Below are positions 1 to 9,542 of a DNA stretch of 64,000 bases, in pieces. The stretch is taken from positions 186,001-250,000 of the forward strand of contig NZ_LJHV01000023.1 in NCBI RefSeq assembly GCF_001296025.1, given 5' to 3'. The translations under genes and the position numbers were made by a program. The stretch is from Porphyrobacter sp. AAP60. Its GTDB lineage: Bacteria > Pseudomonadota > Alphaproteobacteria > Sphingomonadales > Sphingomonadaceae. The notes beneath the pieces are model-generated. The model did no database searches. It was given only the letters and a program-made list of their open reading frames with translations, and was not told the origin of the DNA. Positions within the stretch are counted from its first letter, which is position 1. Each line of letters opens with the position of its first letter.

Positions 1-573
1 CGTGCGGCTGTTGACGCCGAGCTTGCGCAGGATCGCGGTGATATGCGCCTTCACCGTCGCTTCGCTGATGCTGAGTTCATAGGCGATCTGCTTGTTCAGC
101 ATTCCCTGCCGGATCGCTGCAAGAATGCGCCGCTGCGCCGGGGTGAGGCTGGCGATGCGGGCGAGATCATCATCCTGCCCCTCGCCCGTTTCGGGGAACC
201 ACAGGTCGCCATCGCGCACGGCGGCCAACCCTTCGCGCATGGCATCAAGGCTGGAAGACTTGGGAATGAACCCCGCCGCGCCCAACTGCGCCGCTGCCGC
301 CGCAACGCGGGGTTCCTCGGAAGCCGAAACGATCACGATCGGCAGCGCTGGGTAATCCTGCCGCAGATCCATCAACACGGAAAGCCCGGTGGAATCCGCC
401 ATATGCAGATCAAGCAGCAATGCATCTGCCGCAGCTTCAGCCAACGCGGTGCGCGCCCCGGCCGCGCTGCTGGCTTCGATGATCGCCGCTCCTTCCCACA
501 CCTTGCCGACCGCATGGGCCAGCGCGCTGCGGAACAGCGGGTGATCATCGGCGATGATGATGCGGGCCGTCAT
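1..573 (-). CDS. NarL/FixJ-family response regulator (3' end cut by window edge)
   Basis: The reverse strand reads MTARIIIADDHPLFRSALA..., a receiver domain with the acidic pair at D9/D10 and the phospho-acceptor Asp in the segment LLLDLHMADS. It is followed by a LuxR-type helix-turn-helix (LTPAQRRIL, then NKQIAYELSISEATVKAHI). The gene runs off the left edge while still in the HTH, so only the last residues are missing. It starts 18 bp after the acs stop codon on the same strand, so the two are probably co-transcribed. In other proteobacteria a LuxR-type regulator (CrbR/ErdR) activates acs in response to acetate or overflow metabolism. The position suggests the same role here, but that is inference from neighbourhood, not from a diagnostic residue. 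Confidence 0.9.
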   Translation of the reverse strand, partial: MTARIIIADDHPLFRSALAHAVGKVWEGAAIIEASSAAGARTALAEAAADALLLDLHMADSTGLSVLMDLRQDYPALPIVIVSASEEPRVAAAAAQLGAAGFIPKSSSLDAMREGLAAVRDGDLWFPETGEGQDDDLARIASLTPAQRRILAAIRQGMLNKQIAYELSISEATVKAHITAILRKLGVNSRT

Positions 574-591
574 GGCGTCAGCGGTGCCTGT

Positions 592-2517
592 TCATCGATT
601 TTGGCGCCCTTCGATCAACCGCTCGACCAGCGAAGGATCGGCCAGCGTCGAGGTATCGCCCAGCGCGCCGAAATCGTTCTCGGCGATCTTGCGCAGGATG
701 CGGCGCATGATCTTGCCCGAACGGGTCTTGGGCAGGCCATCGGTAAAGTGGATCACATCGGGCGTGGCAACGGGGCCGATTTCCTTGCGCACCTGTGCTT
801 TCAGATCGGCCAGCAGAGCATCGGAGCCGTCTTCTCCCGCATTCAACGTGACGTAGCAATAGATGCCCTGCCCCTTGATATCGTGCGGGTATCCGACCAC
901 GGCCGCCTCTGCCACCTTGGGGTGCAGCACCAATGCGCTTTCAACTTCGGCGGTGCCCATGCGGTGGCCGGAGACGTTGATCACATCATCCACCCGCCCG
1001 GTGATCCAGTAATACCCGTCTTCGTCACGCTTGCACCCGTCGCCGGTGAAGTACTTGCTTTTGTAAGTGCTGAAATAGGTCTGGCCGAAGCGTTCGTGAT
1101 CGCCATAAATGGTGCGCGCCTGCCCCGGCCAGCTGTGCGTGATGCACAGGTTACCCTCCGCCGCGCCGTCAATCACGCCGCCCTCGTTATCGACGAGTTG
1201 CGGGCGGATGCCGAAGAAGGGGAGCCCTGCGCTGCCCGGTTTCATGTCGTGCGCACCGGGGAGCGTGGTGATCATGCAGCCGCCGGTTTCGGTCTGCCAC
1301 CAGGTGTCGATGATCGGGCAGCGGCCCTCGCCGACCACATCGAAATACCAGCGCCAGGCTTCGGGATTGATCGGCTCGCCAACGCTGCCGAGCAGGCGCA
1401 GGGACGCGCGCGAGCGGCTCGTCACGTGGGTGTCGCCCTCGCGCATGAGGGCGCGGATCGCGGTGGGGGCGGTGTAGATGATATTGACCTGATGCTTGTC
1501 CACCACGTCCCAGAACCGCCCGTGATCGGGGTAGTTCGGCACGCCTTCGAACACCACGGCGGTCGCCGCGTTGAACAGCGGGCCGTAGACGACATAGCTG
1601 TGCCCCGTGACCCAGCCGATATCGGCGGTGCACCAGAACACCTCGCCCGGCTGATAATCGAAAATGTAGTGGAAGGTGGTTGCCGTCCATACGCCGTAGC
1701 CGCCGGTGGTGTGCAGCACGCCCTTGGGCTTGCCGGTGGAACCCGAGGTGTAAAGGATGAACAGCGGGTCTTCCGCGTCCATCACCTCACACGGGCAATC
1801 ATCGTCGCTGGCGAGGTCTTCCAGCCAGTGATCGCGGCCTTCCTGAATCGCGATTTCGCCGCCGGTATGGCGGATCACCAGCACGCCATCGACCGCGACG
1901 CCATCATGCGCGAGCGCCGCGTCGACATTGGCCTTCAGCGGCACCCGCTTGCCGCCGCGCAGGCCTTCATCGGCGGTGATGACAAAGCGGCTGCCGCAAT
2001 CCTCGATCCGGCCTGCCAGCGCCTCGGGCGAGAAGCCGCCGAACACCACCGAATGCACCGCGCCCAGCCTTGCGCAGGCGAGCATCGCGGTCACCCCTTC
2101 AAGGATCATCGGCAGGTAAAGCGTCACCCGGTCGCCGCGTGTCACGCCCAGCTTTTTCAGGGCATTGGCCATGCGCACCACTTCGGTGTGAAGCTGGCCA
2201 TAGGTGAGGCTGCGGCCTGCCGAAGCAGGATCATCCGGTTCGAAGATCAGCGCGACTGTTTCGGCGTGGGTAGCAAGATGCCGGTCAACCGCGTTGTGGC
2301 ACAGGTTGATCTGCCCGTCTTCGAACCATTTGATCGCCACGGGATCGTATGACCAATCGCCGCCCTTGGTGGGCGCATTCACCCAGTCCAGTCGCTGCGC
2401 CTGTTCCAGCCAGAAGGCGTCCGGCGTTTCCACCGATGCGCGATACATTTCGGCATATTGCTCGGGCGTGCAATGCGTGGGGGTGTGGGCTTGGGGCCGC
2501 TCGACTGCGTGGATCAT
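592..2517 (-). CDS. acs: Acetyl-CoA synthetase (AMP-forming)
   Basis: 641 residues, the normal length for Acs. The enzyme activates acetate with ATP and CoA through acetyl-AMP. Visible signatures are the P-loop-like [10 protein letters not shown] at about residues 255-265, the WWQTETGG substrate-site motif in the middle, and the C-terminal [12 protein letters not shown] at about residue 600. Its lysine is the residue acetylated to switch the enzyme off in the family. The start ATG at 2517 is preceded by AGGGAGAG. Divergent to the porin gene; the 146-bp gap holds an inverted repeat GGTC-TTAC-GACC (2583-2594) that could be a regulator site. The downstream response regulator is probably in the same operon. 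Confidence 0.97.
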   Translation of the reverse strand: MIHAVERPQAHTPTHCTPEQYAEMYRASVETPDAFWLEQAQRLDWVNAPTKGGDWSYDPVAIKWFEDGQINLCHNAVDRHLATHAETVALIFEPDDPASAGRSLTYGQLHTEVVRMANALKKLGVTRGDRVTLYLPMILEGVTAMLACARLGAVHSVVFGGFSPEALAGRIEDCGSRFVITADEGLRGGKRVPLKANVDAALAHDGVAVDGVLVIRHTGGEIAIQEGRDHWLEDLASDDDCPCEVMDAEDPLFILYTSGSTGKPKGVLHTTGGYGVWTATTFHYIFDYQPGEVFWCTADIGWVTGHSYVVYGPLFNAATAVVFEGVPNYPDHGRFWDVVDKHQVNIIYTAPTAIRALMREGDTHVTSRSRASLRLLGSVGEPINPEAWRWYFDVVGEGRCPIIDTWWQTETGGCMITTLPGAHDMKPGSAGLPFFGIRPQLVDNEGGVIDGAAEGNLCITHSWPGQARTIYGDHERFGQTYFSTYKSKYFTGDGCKRDEDGYYWITGRVDDVINVSGHRMGTAEVESALVLHPKVAEAAVVGYPHDIKGQGIYCYVTLNAGEDGSDALLADLKAQVRKEIGPVATPDVIHFTDGLPKTRSGKIMRRILRKIAENDFGALGDTSTLADPSLVERLIEGRQNR

Positions 2518-2663
2518 CTCGACTCTCCCTATTCTTGGGGACGCTTTTACAACAGGCTACACGCCCCGCCCCATCAGACAAAGGTCTTACGACCATCCGC
2601 TAGCTGTGCGCGGCCCACCGATCCCGCCATCCTTGCCCGGATAAAAGAATGCGGGAGGGTCTT

Positions 2664-4115
2664 ATGGTTCACACAGCTTCAGCCCGGATATTGCGGGCGG
2701 GGTTGCTGGCGGCAACGATGCTGACAGCAACCCCCGCGCTGGCGCAGGAGGCGAGCGTCGATGCCGATGTCAGCGCACGCCTCGCCCGGCTGGAACGGCT
2801 GGTCGAAGGGCTGGTGGCGCGGCTCGATGCCGATGCCGGCACGCAGGCGCAGCAGGCTGAGGCGCTGCGGGCCATCCGCGCGGAAACCGGCGCGATCCAG
2901 GCCCAGCAGCAGGCGATGCGCGCCGAGGCCGATGCCGCGCTCGAGACTACCCGCACGCTGGCGACACGTCAGGCGGAGATGTCGGAAAAGCTGGTCGATT
3001 TCGCGATTGCACCGGGCGAAGGTTTCCGCATGGGCAGCACCCGCGTCACCTATGGCGGCTATGTCAAACTCGATGCGACCAGCCAGCGCACCAGTGGCGG
3101 GCAGTTGCCGGGCAATTCGATCCTGCGCGATTTCCTGTTCCCCTCGTCGACCCCGGTCGGCGGGCAGCCGAGCGGGTTCGATACCGATTTCTCCGCGCGG
3201 CAGACCCGCTTCCTGTTCAAGACCGAAACCGATGTCGGCACCGATCACAAGCTGAGCGGGCTGATCGAACTCGATTTCAACGTCACCGAAGGCGGCAACG
3301 AACGGGTATCGAACAGCTTCGTGCCGCGCATCCGCAACGCCCTGATCAATTACGATAACTGGACCTTCGGGCAAGGCTGGTCGACCTTCCAGAATGTCGG
3401 CGCGCTGCCGGATTCGCTCGATTTCATCGGGGTCACACCGGGCACGGTGTTCGATCGCCAGCCGCTGATCCGTTACACCAAGGGCGGGTTGCAGATCGCT
3501 GTCGAGCAGCCAGAAACCGTGGTCACCGCCCCGAACGGCAGCATGGCCACGCCGGGCGACGACCAGATTCCGGACATTGTGGGCCGTTACAACTGGAGCG
3601 GTGACTGGGGCAGTTTCACTGCGGCCGGGATCGTGCGGCAGTTGCACATTTCGACTGACGATCTGCTGGGGGTAGACGATTCCGAATGGGGATATGGCCT
3701 CAGCCTGTCGGGCAAGCTCAAGGTGGGGGAGCATGACGATGTCCGCTTCATGGCTACCGCAGGCGATGGGCTGGGGCGCTATATCGGGGTCAACATCGTC
3801 AATGATGCCGCGATCAGGCCGGACGGCACGCTCGATCCGATCTTCACATATTCGGGTTTTGCCGCCTACCGCCATGTCTGGTCGGATCGCCTGCGCTCCA
3901 ATCTGGCAGGATCATATTTCAAGGCGGATAACCCTGTCGCGCTCACCACCAATCAGGTGACCGACGAAAGCTGGAACGCCTTTGCCAACCTGATCTGGAA
4001 CCCGGTTGGCCCGCTGAATGTCGGGGTGGAGGTGATGTATGCCGCCCGCACGCTGGAGGACGGTCGCAGCGGCAATCTGCAACGGGTGCAGTTTTCAACC
4101 CAGTACAATTTCTGA
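2664..4115 (+). CDS. DcaP-like outer-membrane porin
   Basis: 483 residues from the preferred ATG at 2664, which follows GGGAGGG; an in-frame ATG at 2649 lies upstream of that ribosome site. A signal peptide ends around ALAQ. Next comes a 70-100 residue region rich in Leu, Ala, Gln and Glu (ARLERLVEGLVARL...QAQQAEALRAI), typical of the periplasmic coiled coil of DcaP-type porins. Then a beta-rich barrel begins near FRMGSTRVTYGGYVKLD and ends in the C-terminal aromatic residue (QYNF) expected of outer-membrane barrels. DcaP-like porins take up dicarboxylates and related anions. The divergent acs gene suggests use for organic-acid uptake, which is inference. Confidence 0.85.
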   Translation: MVHTASARILRAGLLAATMLTATPALAQEASVDADVSARLARLERLVEGLVARLDADAGTQAQQAEALRAIRAETGAIQAQQQAMRAEADAALETTRTLATRQAEMSEKLVDFAIAPGEGFRMGSTRVTYGGYVKLDATSQRTSGGQLPGNSILRDFLFPSSTPVGGQPSGFDTDFSARQTRFLFKTETDVGTDHKLSGLIELDFNVTEGGNERVSNSFVPRIRNALINYDNWTFGQGWSTFQNVGALPDSLDFIGVTPGTVFDRQPLIRYTKGGLQIAVEQPETVVTAPNGSMATPGDDQIPDIVGRYNWSGDWGSFTAAGIVRQLHISTDDLLGVDDSEWGYGLSLSGKLKVGEHDDVRFMATAGDGLGRYIGVNIVNDAAIRPDGTLDPIFTYSGFAAYRHVWSDRLRSNLAGSYFKADNPVALTTNQVTDESWNAFANLIWNPVGPLNVGVEVMYAARTLEDGRSGNLQRVQFSTQYNF

Positions 4116-4138
4116 AGCCCGACCACGTGAACCGATTT

Positions 4139-4164
4139 GGTAATGTTTCACGTGAAACATTACC
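4139..4164. other. parS: parS-type ParB-binding site within a 26-bp perfect palindrome
   Basis: The segment 4144-4159 reads TGTTTCACGTGAAACA, which matches the conserved bacterial chromosomal parS sequence (TGTTNCACGTGAAACA). The dyad extends perfectly outward to GGTAATG...CATTACC. It sits in the intergenic space between the convergent porin and ompW genes, where ParB spreading would not hit a promoter. A second CACGTGAA core at 4124-4131 has only half of the match. In known chromosomes parS sites cluster around the replication origin, so this marks the region as possibly origin-proximal. No parA or parB is in the window. Confidence 0.85.
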
Positions 4165-4262
4165 GGATTGGCAAGCGAAACGGCAGCAAATAGGGGTCAC
4201 GACGAGGCTAGAGGGGGTCTAAATCGACCTAACCGGCACCTGGATCGGTCTGCACAGGCCCG

Positions 4263-4299
4263 AAAAACCCCGCCAGCGCATCCACTGGCGGGGTTTTTT
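4263..4299. terminator. Bidirectional Rho-independent terminator
   Basis: A perfect stem AAAACCCCGCCAG (4264-4276) pairs with CTGGCGGGGTTTT (4285-4297) across an 8-nt loop. It has a T-run on the right and an A-run on the left, so it can terminate both the porin gene (plus) and ompW (minus). Confidence 0.9.
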
Positions 4300-4320
4300 G
4301 ATTCCGCAATCCTGACGGGA

Positions 4321-5001
4321 TCAGAAGCGGTAGGCAAGCCCGGCGCTGATCACCCACGGATCCAGCTTGTGTTCGGTCTCGATCGCCAGCGTGTTGCCCA
4401 CAAACCAGCGCGCGGTGGTATCGATGAAATACCGCTTCACATCGACGCTGAGGCCCAGCCCCTTGTCATTCACCGGCAGATCGAAACCGGCTTGCAGCGC
4501 AAAACCGAATTCGTCCGACAGGTTGGTTTCCGTCACCCCGAGCGGCAGGGTGGCTGCGCCCGGATCATCCTTCAGCCAGATGAAATAGGCCACACCCGCG
4601 CCGAGATAGGGTTTGAAGCCGCCAGCATCGAAGTGCACTTTCGCCGTCACGGTTGCTGGCAACAGCAGCGCGTCCGACACCAGTTCCGCCCCTGCGGGTA
4701 GCCCGGCGACCGCATCGACATCATGCTGGGTGGTTCCGGCGATGGTCTCGATCGAGACGTTGTTCGTCAGGAAATATTCCACCGCCAAAGTCGGCACGAA
4801 ATTGTCGCTAGCCTTCGTCTGGGTGGTCGCGGGCAGGCCCGGCAGGTTCACGTTGATATCGGTGATCTTGCCATCCGGCAGCACGGCGGTGCCCAGCACC
4901 TTCACCTGAATGTCACCTGCGCGGTCATCATTGTCCTGCGCCATCGCGGGCGTTGCGGCCATTGCCGCGGCGGCGCCTGCAAGCATCAGAAAAGTCTTCA
5001 T
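4321..5001 (-). CDS. ompW: OmpW-family outer-membrane protein
   Basis: 226 residues, with a signal peptide MKTFLMLAGAAAAMAATPAMA|Q and an eight-strand-barrel pattern. Family-typical segments are VKVLGTAVLPDGKI near the start, KPYLGAGVAYFIW in the middle, LQAGFDLPVNDKGLGLSVDVKRYF, and the terminal GLAYRF ending in Phe. OmpW forms a narrow hydrophobic channel and in enterobacteria is induced under low oxygen by FNR. Here the FNR/FixK-type box at 5099-5112 lies about 100 bp upstream of its start and is shared with the divergent regulator gene, which fits that regulation. Confidence 0.93.
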   Translation of the reverse strand: MKTFLMLAGAAAAMAATPAMAQDNDDRAGDIQVKVLGTAVLPDGKITDINVNLPGLPATTQTKASDNFVPTLAVEYFLTNNVSIETIAGTTQHDVDAVAGLPAGAELVSDALLLPATVTAKVHFDAGGFKPYLGAGVAYFIWLKDDPGAATLPLGVTETNLSDEFGFALQAGFDLPVNDKGLGLSVDVKRYFIDTTARWFVGNTLAIETEHKLDPWVISAGLAYRF

Positions 5002-5098
5002 TTTCCTTATCCTTCAGCGGCAGCAGTGGCCACCATGTGCGGCCCAGGATTGTTGCTGCCTGTGAGGGCCGGATAGAACCACGTGCCCCGTCCGCTCA

Positions 5099-5112
5099 TT
5101 GATCCGGATCAA
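5099..5112. promoter_or_regulatory. FNR/FixK-type operator
   Basis: TTGATCCGGATCAA is a perfect TTGAT-N4-ATCAA palindrome, the FNR/FixK consensus. It lies between divergent ompW and the FixK-like gene, about 45 bp before the latter's ATG, so autoregulation plus control of ompW is likely. Confidence 0.85.
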
Positions 5113-5150
5113 AGACCGTTGAGCAATATTGCCTCATTCCGGCTGGCATC

Positions 5151-5927
5151 ATGGCGACGATCAGCCCTCCTCAGCCCGACACCGGGCCCGACACCGCAAT
5201 AGCCGCCTTCCGCGCGGCATTGCCGCTGGATGCGGGGTCCGGTTCCGGCGATGCGCTGATAGCAGACCGGCTGTGTGCCATCGGCCGCCCGGCGCATCTC
5301 GCCAAGGGCGAAGCCTTGCTGCCCGATCCCCGCGAAGACCGGCTGGTTTTTATCGCCGCAGGCTGCGCCAAGCTGGTTGCGCCTTCGGGCCAGAACGCGC
5401 CCGTCAATCAGGTGCTCGCATTCCATTTTGCCGGCGATCTGGTGTCGGTGCAGCGCCGGAGCCCTGGCGAACCACGCGGCGATTTCCGCCTGATTGCGCT
5501 ATCCCCGTGCGAGGTTGTGATTTTCCCCGCCGATCGCTTTCTCGACATTGCGCAGGGCGATCCGGCCGTCCTGCGAGCAGTGTTGACACGTTCGCTGCAA
5601 GCCCTACACCGAAGCCGGACCCGGATGATGCAGATGGGGCACAAATCCGCAGGAGCGCGGATCGCCGATTTCCTTGTATCCATGGCCGAACGGCTGGCGG
5701 ACTGCACAGCAGGCGCCTGCGCCTTTTCCCTGCCGATGAGCCGCCGTGATATCGGCGATAGCCTTGGCCTCACGATCGAGACTGTCAGCCGCCAACTGAC
5801 CGAATTGCGCGACGCCGGGCTGGTTTGCACCGAGGGGCGATCAAAGGTCTGGCTTTCCGACATTGCCACGCTTGCCCGCATTGCCGGGCGTACGCACTGC
5901 CAGCCGGGCCTCACTTCCAAAAACTGA
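5151..5927 (+). CDS. CRP/FNR-family transcriptional regulator (FixK-like, no N-terminal Fe-S cluster)
   Basis: 258 residues: a cNMP-binding-fold sensor domain (about 40-160) and a C-terminal winged helix whose recognition segment is SRRDIGDSLGLTIETVSRQLTEL. The E-T-V-S-R element is that of FNR/FixK proteins, which read TTGAT-N4-ATCAA, and such boxes lie before this gene and before ccoN. The cluster of three closely spaced N-terminal cysteines that holds the oxygen-sensing Fe-S cluster in FNR is absent; only scattered single Cys residues occur. It is therefore more like FixK or another non-Fe-S branch, and its signal is unknown. The start ATG has no strong ribosome site. Confidence 0.9.
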   Translation: MATISPPQPDTGPDTAIAAFRAALPLDAGSGSGDALIADRLCAIGRPAHLAKGEALLPDPREDRLVFIAAGCAKLVAPSGQNAPVNQVLAFHFAGDLVSVQRRSPGEPRGDFRLIALSPCEVVIFPADRFLDIAQGDPAVLRAVLTRSLQALHRSRTRMMQMGHKSAGARIADFLVSMAERLADCTAGACAFSLPMSRRDIGDSLGLTIETVSRQLTELRDAGLVCTEGRSKVWLSDIATLARIAGRTHCQPGLTSKN

Positions 5928-5933
5928 TCAGAT

Positions 5934-5947
5934 TTGATCTGGATCAA
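5934..5947. promoter_or_regulatory. FNR/FixK-type operator upstream of ccoN
   Basis: TTGATCTGGATCAA matches TTGAT-N4-ATCAA. Its centre is about 60 bp before the ccoN ATG, a usual distance for class II activation of a cbb3 oxidase operon by FNR/FixK. Confidence 0.88.
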
Positions 5948-6000
5948 CAACACAGGTTTCAGACGCGCGCAAAGCGGGCCGACGAAAGGGATTTTTCAAC

Positions 6001-7656
6001 ATGGAAGCAGTCGTGAAACGGCTGGGGGTCTGGGCGTTTGTCCTGCTCGCAGCCATTGCCGCTATCGCGCTCACCCCCGACAGCGGGTTTGCCATCCACA
6101 TGGGGATCGTGGCGCTGGTCGCAGTGATCCTGATCTTTGCCACGGCCACCAGCTATGATCCGCTGGCGCGCGCGCAGAGCATTTTCAAAATGCCTCCCGG
6201 CCCGTCGCGTTATGATGATGACGTGGTGCGCTGGGGCGTGATCGCAACCATGTTCTGGGGTCTGGCAGGGCTGCTGGCAGGCGTGTTCATCGCCGCCCAG
6301 CTGGCCTTCCCCGATCTCAACCTTGAACCCTACCTCAATTTTGGCCGGGTGCGCCCGCTGCACACCAGCGCGGTGATTTTCGCCTTCGGCGGCAATGCCC
6401 TGATCGCGACCAGTTTCTATGTGGTGCAGCGCACCTGCCGCACCACGCTGGCCTTCCCCGGCATGGCCCGCTTTGTGTTCTGGGGATACCAGCTGTTCAT
6501 CGTGCTGGCCGCGACCGGTTATCTGCTCGGCATCACCCAGTCGAAAGAATATGCCGAGCCCGAATGGTATGTCGATCTGTGGCTGACAGTGGTGTGGCTG
6601 GCCTATCTGGCAGTGTTCGTGGGCACGCTGCTGCGCCGCCATGAACCGCATATCTACGTGGCCAACTGGTTCTATCTCGCCTTCATCATCACTGTGGCGA
6701 TGCTGCATGTGGTCAATAATCTGGCGATGCCGGTCAGCCTGCTGGGCGGCAAAAGCTACAGCGCCTTTGCCGGCGTGCAGGATGCGCTGACCCAGTGGTG
6801 GTACGGCCACAACGCGGTGGGTTTCTTCCTGACCGCAGGCTTCCTGGCTATGATGTACTACTTCGTGCCGAAGCAGGCGAACCGCCCGGTCTATTCCTAC
6901 CGCCTGTCGATCATCCACTTCTGGTCGCTGATCTTCCTCTATATCTGGGCTGGTCCGCACCACCTCCACTACACCGCCCTGCCCGATTGGGCGCAGACGC
7001 TGGGCATGGTGTTTTCGATCATGCTGTGGATGCCCAGCTGGGGCGGGATGATCAACGGTCTGATGACGCTGAACGGCGCGTGGGACAAGGTGCGCACCGA
7101 TCCGATCATCCGCATGATGGTGCTGGCGCTCGCCTTTTACGGGATGAGCACCTTCGAAGGGCCGATGCTGTCGATCAAGGCGGTCAACAGCCTGTCGCAC
7201 TATACCGACTGGACCATCGGCCACGTCCATTCCGGCGCGCTGGGATGGAACGGGATGATCACCTTCGCCTGCGTCTATTACCTCGTGCCGCGCCTCTGGA
7301 AGAAGGAACGGCTGTATTCGCTGCGGATGATCAACTGGCACTTCTGGCTCGCGACGCTGGGGATCGTTTTCTACGCTTCCAGCATGTGGGTCGCCGGGAT
7401 CACGCAGGGCCTGATGTGGCGCGAATACGGGTCCGACGGTTATCTGGTGAACAGCTTCGTCGATACCGTCGCCGCGCTTCACCCGATGTATGTTCTGCGC
7501 ATGATTGGCGGGCTGATGTACCTCAGCGGGTCGATCATCATGGCTTACAACATCTGGATGACCATCGCCGGGCATCAGCGGGTCGAAGCCCCGATGGGCG
7601 ACACCGCCCATGATGAAACCGCCGATCGCCCCATCATCGCCGAACCGGCCGAATAA
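6001..7656 (+). CDS. ccoN: cbb3-type cytochrome c oxidase subunit I
   Basis: 551 residues and strongly hydrophobic: the catalytic subunit of the high-affinity haem-copper oxidase, reducing O2 to water in the cytoplasmic membrane. Conserved metal-ligand segments are visible: [10 protein letters not shown] (about 117-126), [11 protein letters not shown] (about 265), GPHHLHYT (about 318) and [11 protein letters not shown] (about 407). Two extra N-terminal membrane spans precede the core, as in many alphaproteobacterial CcoN. The ATG follows AAAGGGA. First gene of ccoNOQP-GHIS, under a FixK-type box. Confidence 0.98.
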   Translation: MEAVVKRLGVWAFVLLAAIAAIALTPDSGFAIHMGIVALVAVILIFATATSYDPLARAQSIFKMPPGPSRYDDDVVRWGVIATMFWGLAGLLAGVFIAAQLAFPDLNLEPYLNFGRVRPLHTSAVIFAFGGNALIATSFYVVQRTCRTTLAFPGMARFVFWGYQLFIVLAATGYLLGITQSKEYAEPEWYVDLWLTVVWLAYLAVFVGTLLRRHEPHIYVANWFYLAFIITVAMLHVVNNLAMPVSLLGGKSYSAFAGVQDALTQWWYGHNAVGFFLTAGFLAMMYYFVPKQANRPVYSYRLSIIHFWSLIFLYIWAGPHHLHYTALPDWAQTLGMVFSIMLWMPSWGGMINGLMTLNGAWDKVRTDPIIRMMVLALAFYGMSTFEGPMLSIKAVNSLSHYTDWTIGHVHSGALGWNGMITFACVYYLVPRLWKKERLYSLRMINWHFWLATLGIVFYASSMWVAGITQGLMWREYGSDGYLVNSFVDTVAALHPMYVLRMIGGLMYLSGSIIMAYNIWMTIAGHQRVEAPMGDTAHDETADRPIIAEPAE

Positions 7657-7682
7657 GCGCTGCTGCGCAAGGAACGCGAACC

Positions 7683-8447
7683 ATGACACAACCTGCTCGC
7701 AAGGAACCCTTCGAGGGCCACAAGAAGCTCGAGAAGAACGTCACGCTTCTCGCCGCCGCCACGCTGGTGGTGGTCGCCATCGGCGGTATCGTTGAAATCG
7801 CCCCGCTGTTCTGGATCGATAACACGATCGAGAAGGTCGAAGGCATGCGCCCCTACACCCCGCTCGAACAGGCGGGACGGGATATCTACATCCGCGAAGG
7901 CTGCTACACCTGCCACAGCCAGATGATCCGCCCGTTCCGGGACGAGGTCGAACGCTATGGCCATTACAGCCTCGCCGCCGAAAGCATGTATGATCACCCC
8001 TTCCAGTGGGGATCGAAACGCACCGGGCCGGATCTGGCGCGGGTGGGCGGGCGCTATTCGGATGAATGGCACGTCCAGCACCTGAAGGCGCCGCGTTCGG
8101 TGGTGCCGGAAAGCATCATGCCCAATTACAGCTTCCTTGCCGAAGCCGAATTGCAGATGCCCGATCCGGCGGCCAACCTCACCGCGCTGCGCCGCGTGGG
8201 TGTGCCCTATTCGGATACCGACATCGAAAACGCCGCCACCGATCTGATGGCGCAGGCCGATCCGAATGCCGATGCGGGCGATCTGGCGACCCGTTATCCC
8301 AAGGCGCAGATCCGAGATTTCGACGGTGATCCCGCCCGCGTGACCGAAATGGATGCGCTGGTTGCCTACCTGCAAATGCTGGGCACGCTGGTCGATGTGA
8401 ACAGCGCCGCCGCGCAGGAAGTGCTGACCGGGGAGAAGGGCCGATGA
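7683..8447 (+). CDS. ccoO: cbb3-type oxidase mono-haem cytochrome c subunit
   Basis: 254 residues: an N-terminal membrane anchor (about 20-42), then a periplasmic cytochrome c domain with CYTCH at about 74-78 and a distal Met candidate in the SIMPNYSFL segment. Ligand-region motifs [14 protein letters not shown] and [26 protein letters not shown] are those of CcoO. It passes electrons from CcoP to CcoN. The stop overlaps the ccoQ start (ATGA). Confidence 0.98.
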   Translation: MTQPARKEPFEGHKKLEKNVTLLAAATLVVVAIGGIVEIAPLFWIDNTIEKVEGMRPYTPLEQAGRDIYIREGCYTCHSQMIRPFRDEVERYGHYSLAAESMYDHPFQWGSKRTGPDLARVGGRYSDEWHVQHLKAPRSVVPESIMPNYSFLAEAELQMPDPAANLTALRRVGVPYSDTDIENAATDLMAQADPNADAGDLATRYPKAQIRDFDGDPARVTEMDALVAYLQMLGTLVDVNSAAAQEVLTGEKGR

Positions 8448-8605
8448 GCCTTTACGAAACCCTGCGCCACTTTGCCGACAGCTACGGGTTGGCGGTGATC
8501 TTCGCGCTCTATCTGACGCTGTGCCTGTGGCACTTCCGCCCCGGCGCGGGGGTGCATGTGGACACGGCCAAGCACTCGATTTTCAAGGATCAAGACGATG
8601 TCTGA
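8444..8605 (+). CDS. ccoQ: cbb3-type oxidase small subunit
   Basis: 53 residues: [20 protein letters not shown]... with one membrane span followed by the FRPG element and a short polar tail, the classic CcoQ layout. CcoQ stabilises the oxidase complex. It starts inside the ccoO stop (ATGA) and overlaps the first codons of ccoP. Confidence 0.92.
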   Translation: MSLYETLRHFADSYGLAVIFALYLTLCLWHFRPGAGVHVDTAKHSIFKDQDDV

Positions 8606-9542
8606 CAAGATTGGGGTAAACAAGCGCATCGACGCACCCACCGGCACCGAAACCGTCGGCCATGAATGGGACGGGATCGAGGAACTCAACACGCCGCTGC
8701 CGCGCTGGTGGCTGTGGACGTTCTATGCCTGCATCGCCTGGGCGGCGGTCTATGTCGTGCTCTATCCCGCCTGGCCGCTGATCGACAAGGCGACCGCAGG
8801 CACGCTCGGCTGGTCGAGCCGCGGCGATCTCGCCAAGGAAATGAGCGCGGCAGACATGGCCCGCCAGGGCATGGTCGAACGTATCGCCGTGACCGATATC
8901 GAAAAGCTGCCCGCCTCGCCCGAAATGATGCAGGCAGCGGTTGCGGGCGGCGCGGCGGCGTTCAAGATCAACTGCGTGCAGTGCCACGGCGCGGGCGCGG
9001 CGGGATCGCCGGGCTACCCCAACCTCAATGATGATGACTGGATCTGGGGCGGCACCCTGACCGAGATCGAATATACCCTCAACCACGGCATCCGCTGGAC
9101 AGCCGACGATGCAACCCGCGTGAATTACATGCCCGCATTCGAAGGCATGTTCCAGCCCGCGCAGGTCAAAGCGCTGACGGGGCATGTGCTCTCGCTCAGC
9201 GGCAAGGCCAAGCCGAATGCGGCGGGCGCGCAGATGTTCAGCGAGAATTGCGCGGCTTGCCACGGCGCAGCGGGCGAAGGGCAGCCGGAAATGGGCGCGC
9301 CCGCGCTCAATGATGCGATCTGGCTGTTCGGCGGCACCGAGGCCGAGGTGACACAGCAGATCCTCAAGCCCCGCCACGGCGTCATGCCCGCGTGGAAAGA
9401 CCGGCTCGATCCGGTGACGATCAAGATGCTGGCCGCCTATGTTCACTCACGCGGGGGCGGGCAAAAGGCCGCTCCGGCCCAGCCTGAAACCGATGTTGCC
9501 GGCGATGTCGCCAGCACAGCCAAGGCCGAAAATGATGGCTGA
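8598..9542 (+). CDS. ccoP: cbb3-type oxidase di-haem cytochrome c subunit
   Basis: 314 residues from the ATG at 8598 ([16 protein letters not shown]); open frame continues upstream, but the family N-terminus begins here. A typical HEWDGIEELNTPLPRWW motif precedes the membrane span. Two haem-c motifs, CVQCHG (about 126) and CAACHG (about 218), are visible, with distal Met candidates in the YMPAF and VMPAW segments. It is the electron entry subunit from soluble cytochrome c. The 3' end overlaps ccoG. Confidence 0.97.
   Translation: MSDKIGVNKRIDAPTGTETVGHEWDGIEELNTPLPRWWLWTFYACIAWAAVYVVLYPAWPLIDKATAGTLGWSSRGDLAKEMSAADMARQGMVERIAVTDIEKLPASPEMMQAAVAGGAAAFKINCVQCHGAGAAGSPGYPNLNDDDWIWGGTLTEIEYTLNHGIRWTADDATRVNYMPAFEGMFQPAQVKALTGHVLSLSGKAKPNAAGAQMFSENCAACHGAAGEGQPEMGAPALNDAIWLFGGTEAEVTQQILKPRHGVMPAWKDRLDPVTIKMLAAYVHSRGGGQKAAPAQPETDVAGDVASTAKAENDG

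Noticed and set aside
43-2352. Long open frame on the plus strand, antisense to acs
   Set aside because: It mirrors the codon bias of the acs gene on the other strand, has no family features and is full of His/Arg/Asp runs typical of antisense high-GC frames.
4119-4134. Second parS-like site
   Set aside because: Only the CACGTGAA core and one more base match; the left arm is lost, so it would not be expected to bind ParB well.
5959-7689. Long minus-strand frame opposite ccoN
   Set aside because: Shadow of the ccoN codon pattern; His/Gly/Asp-rich with no recognisable domain, while the plus strand encodes a full CcoN with all metal ligands.
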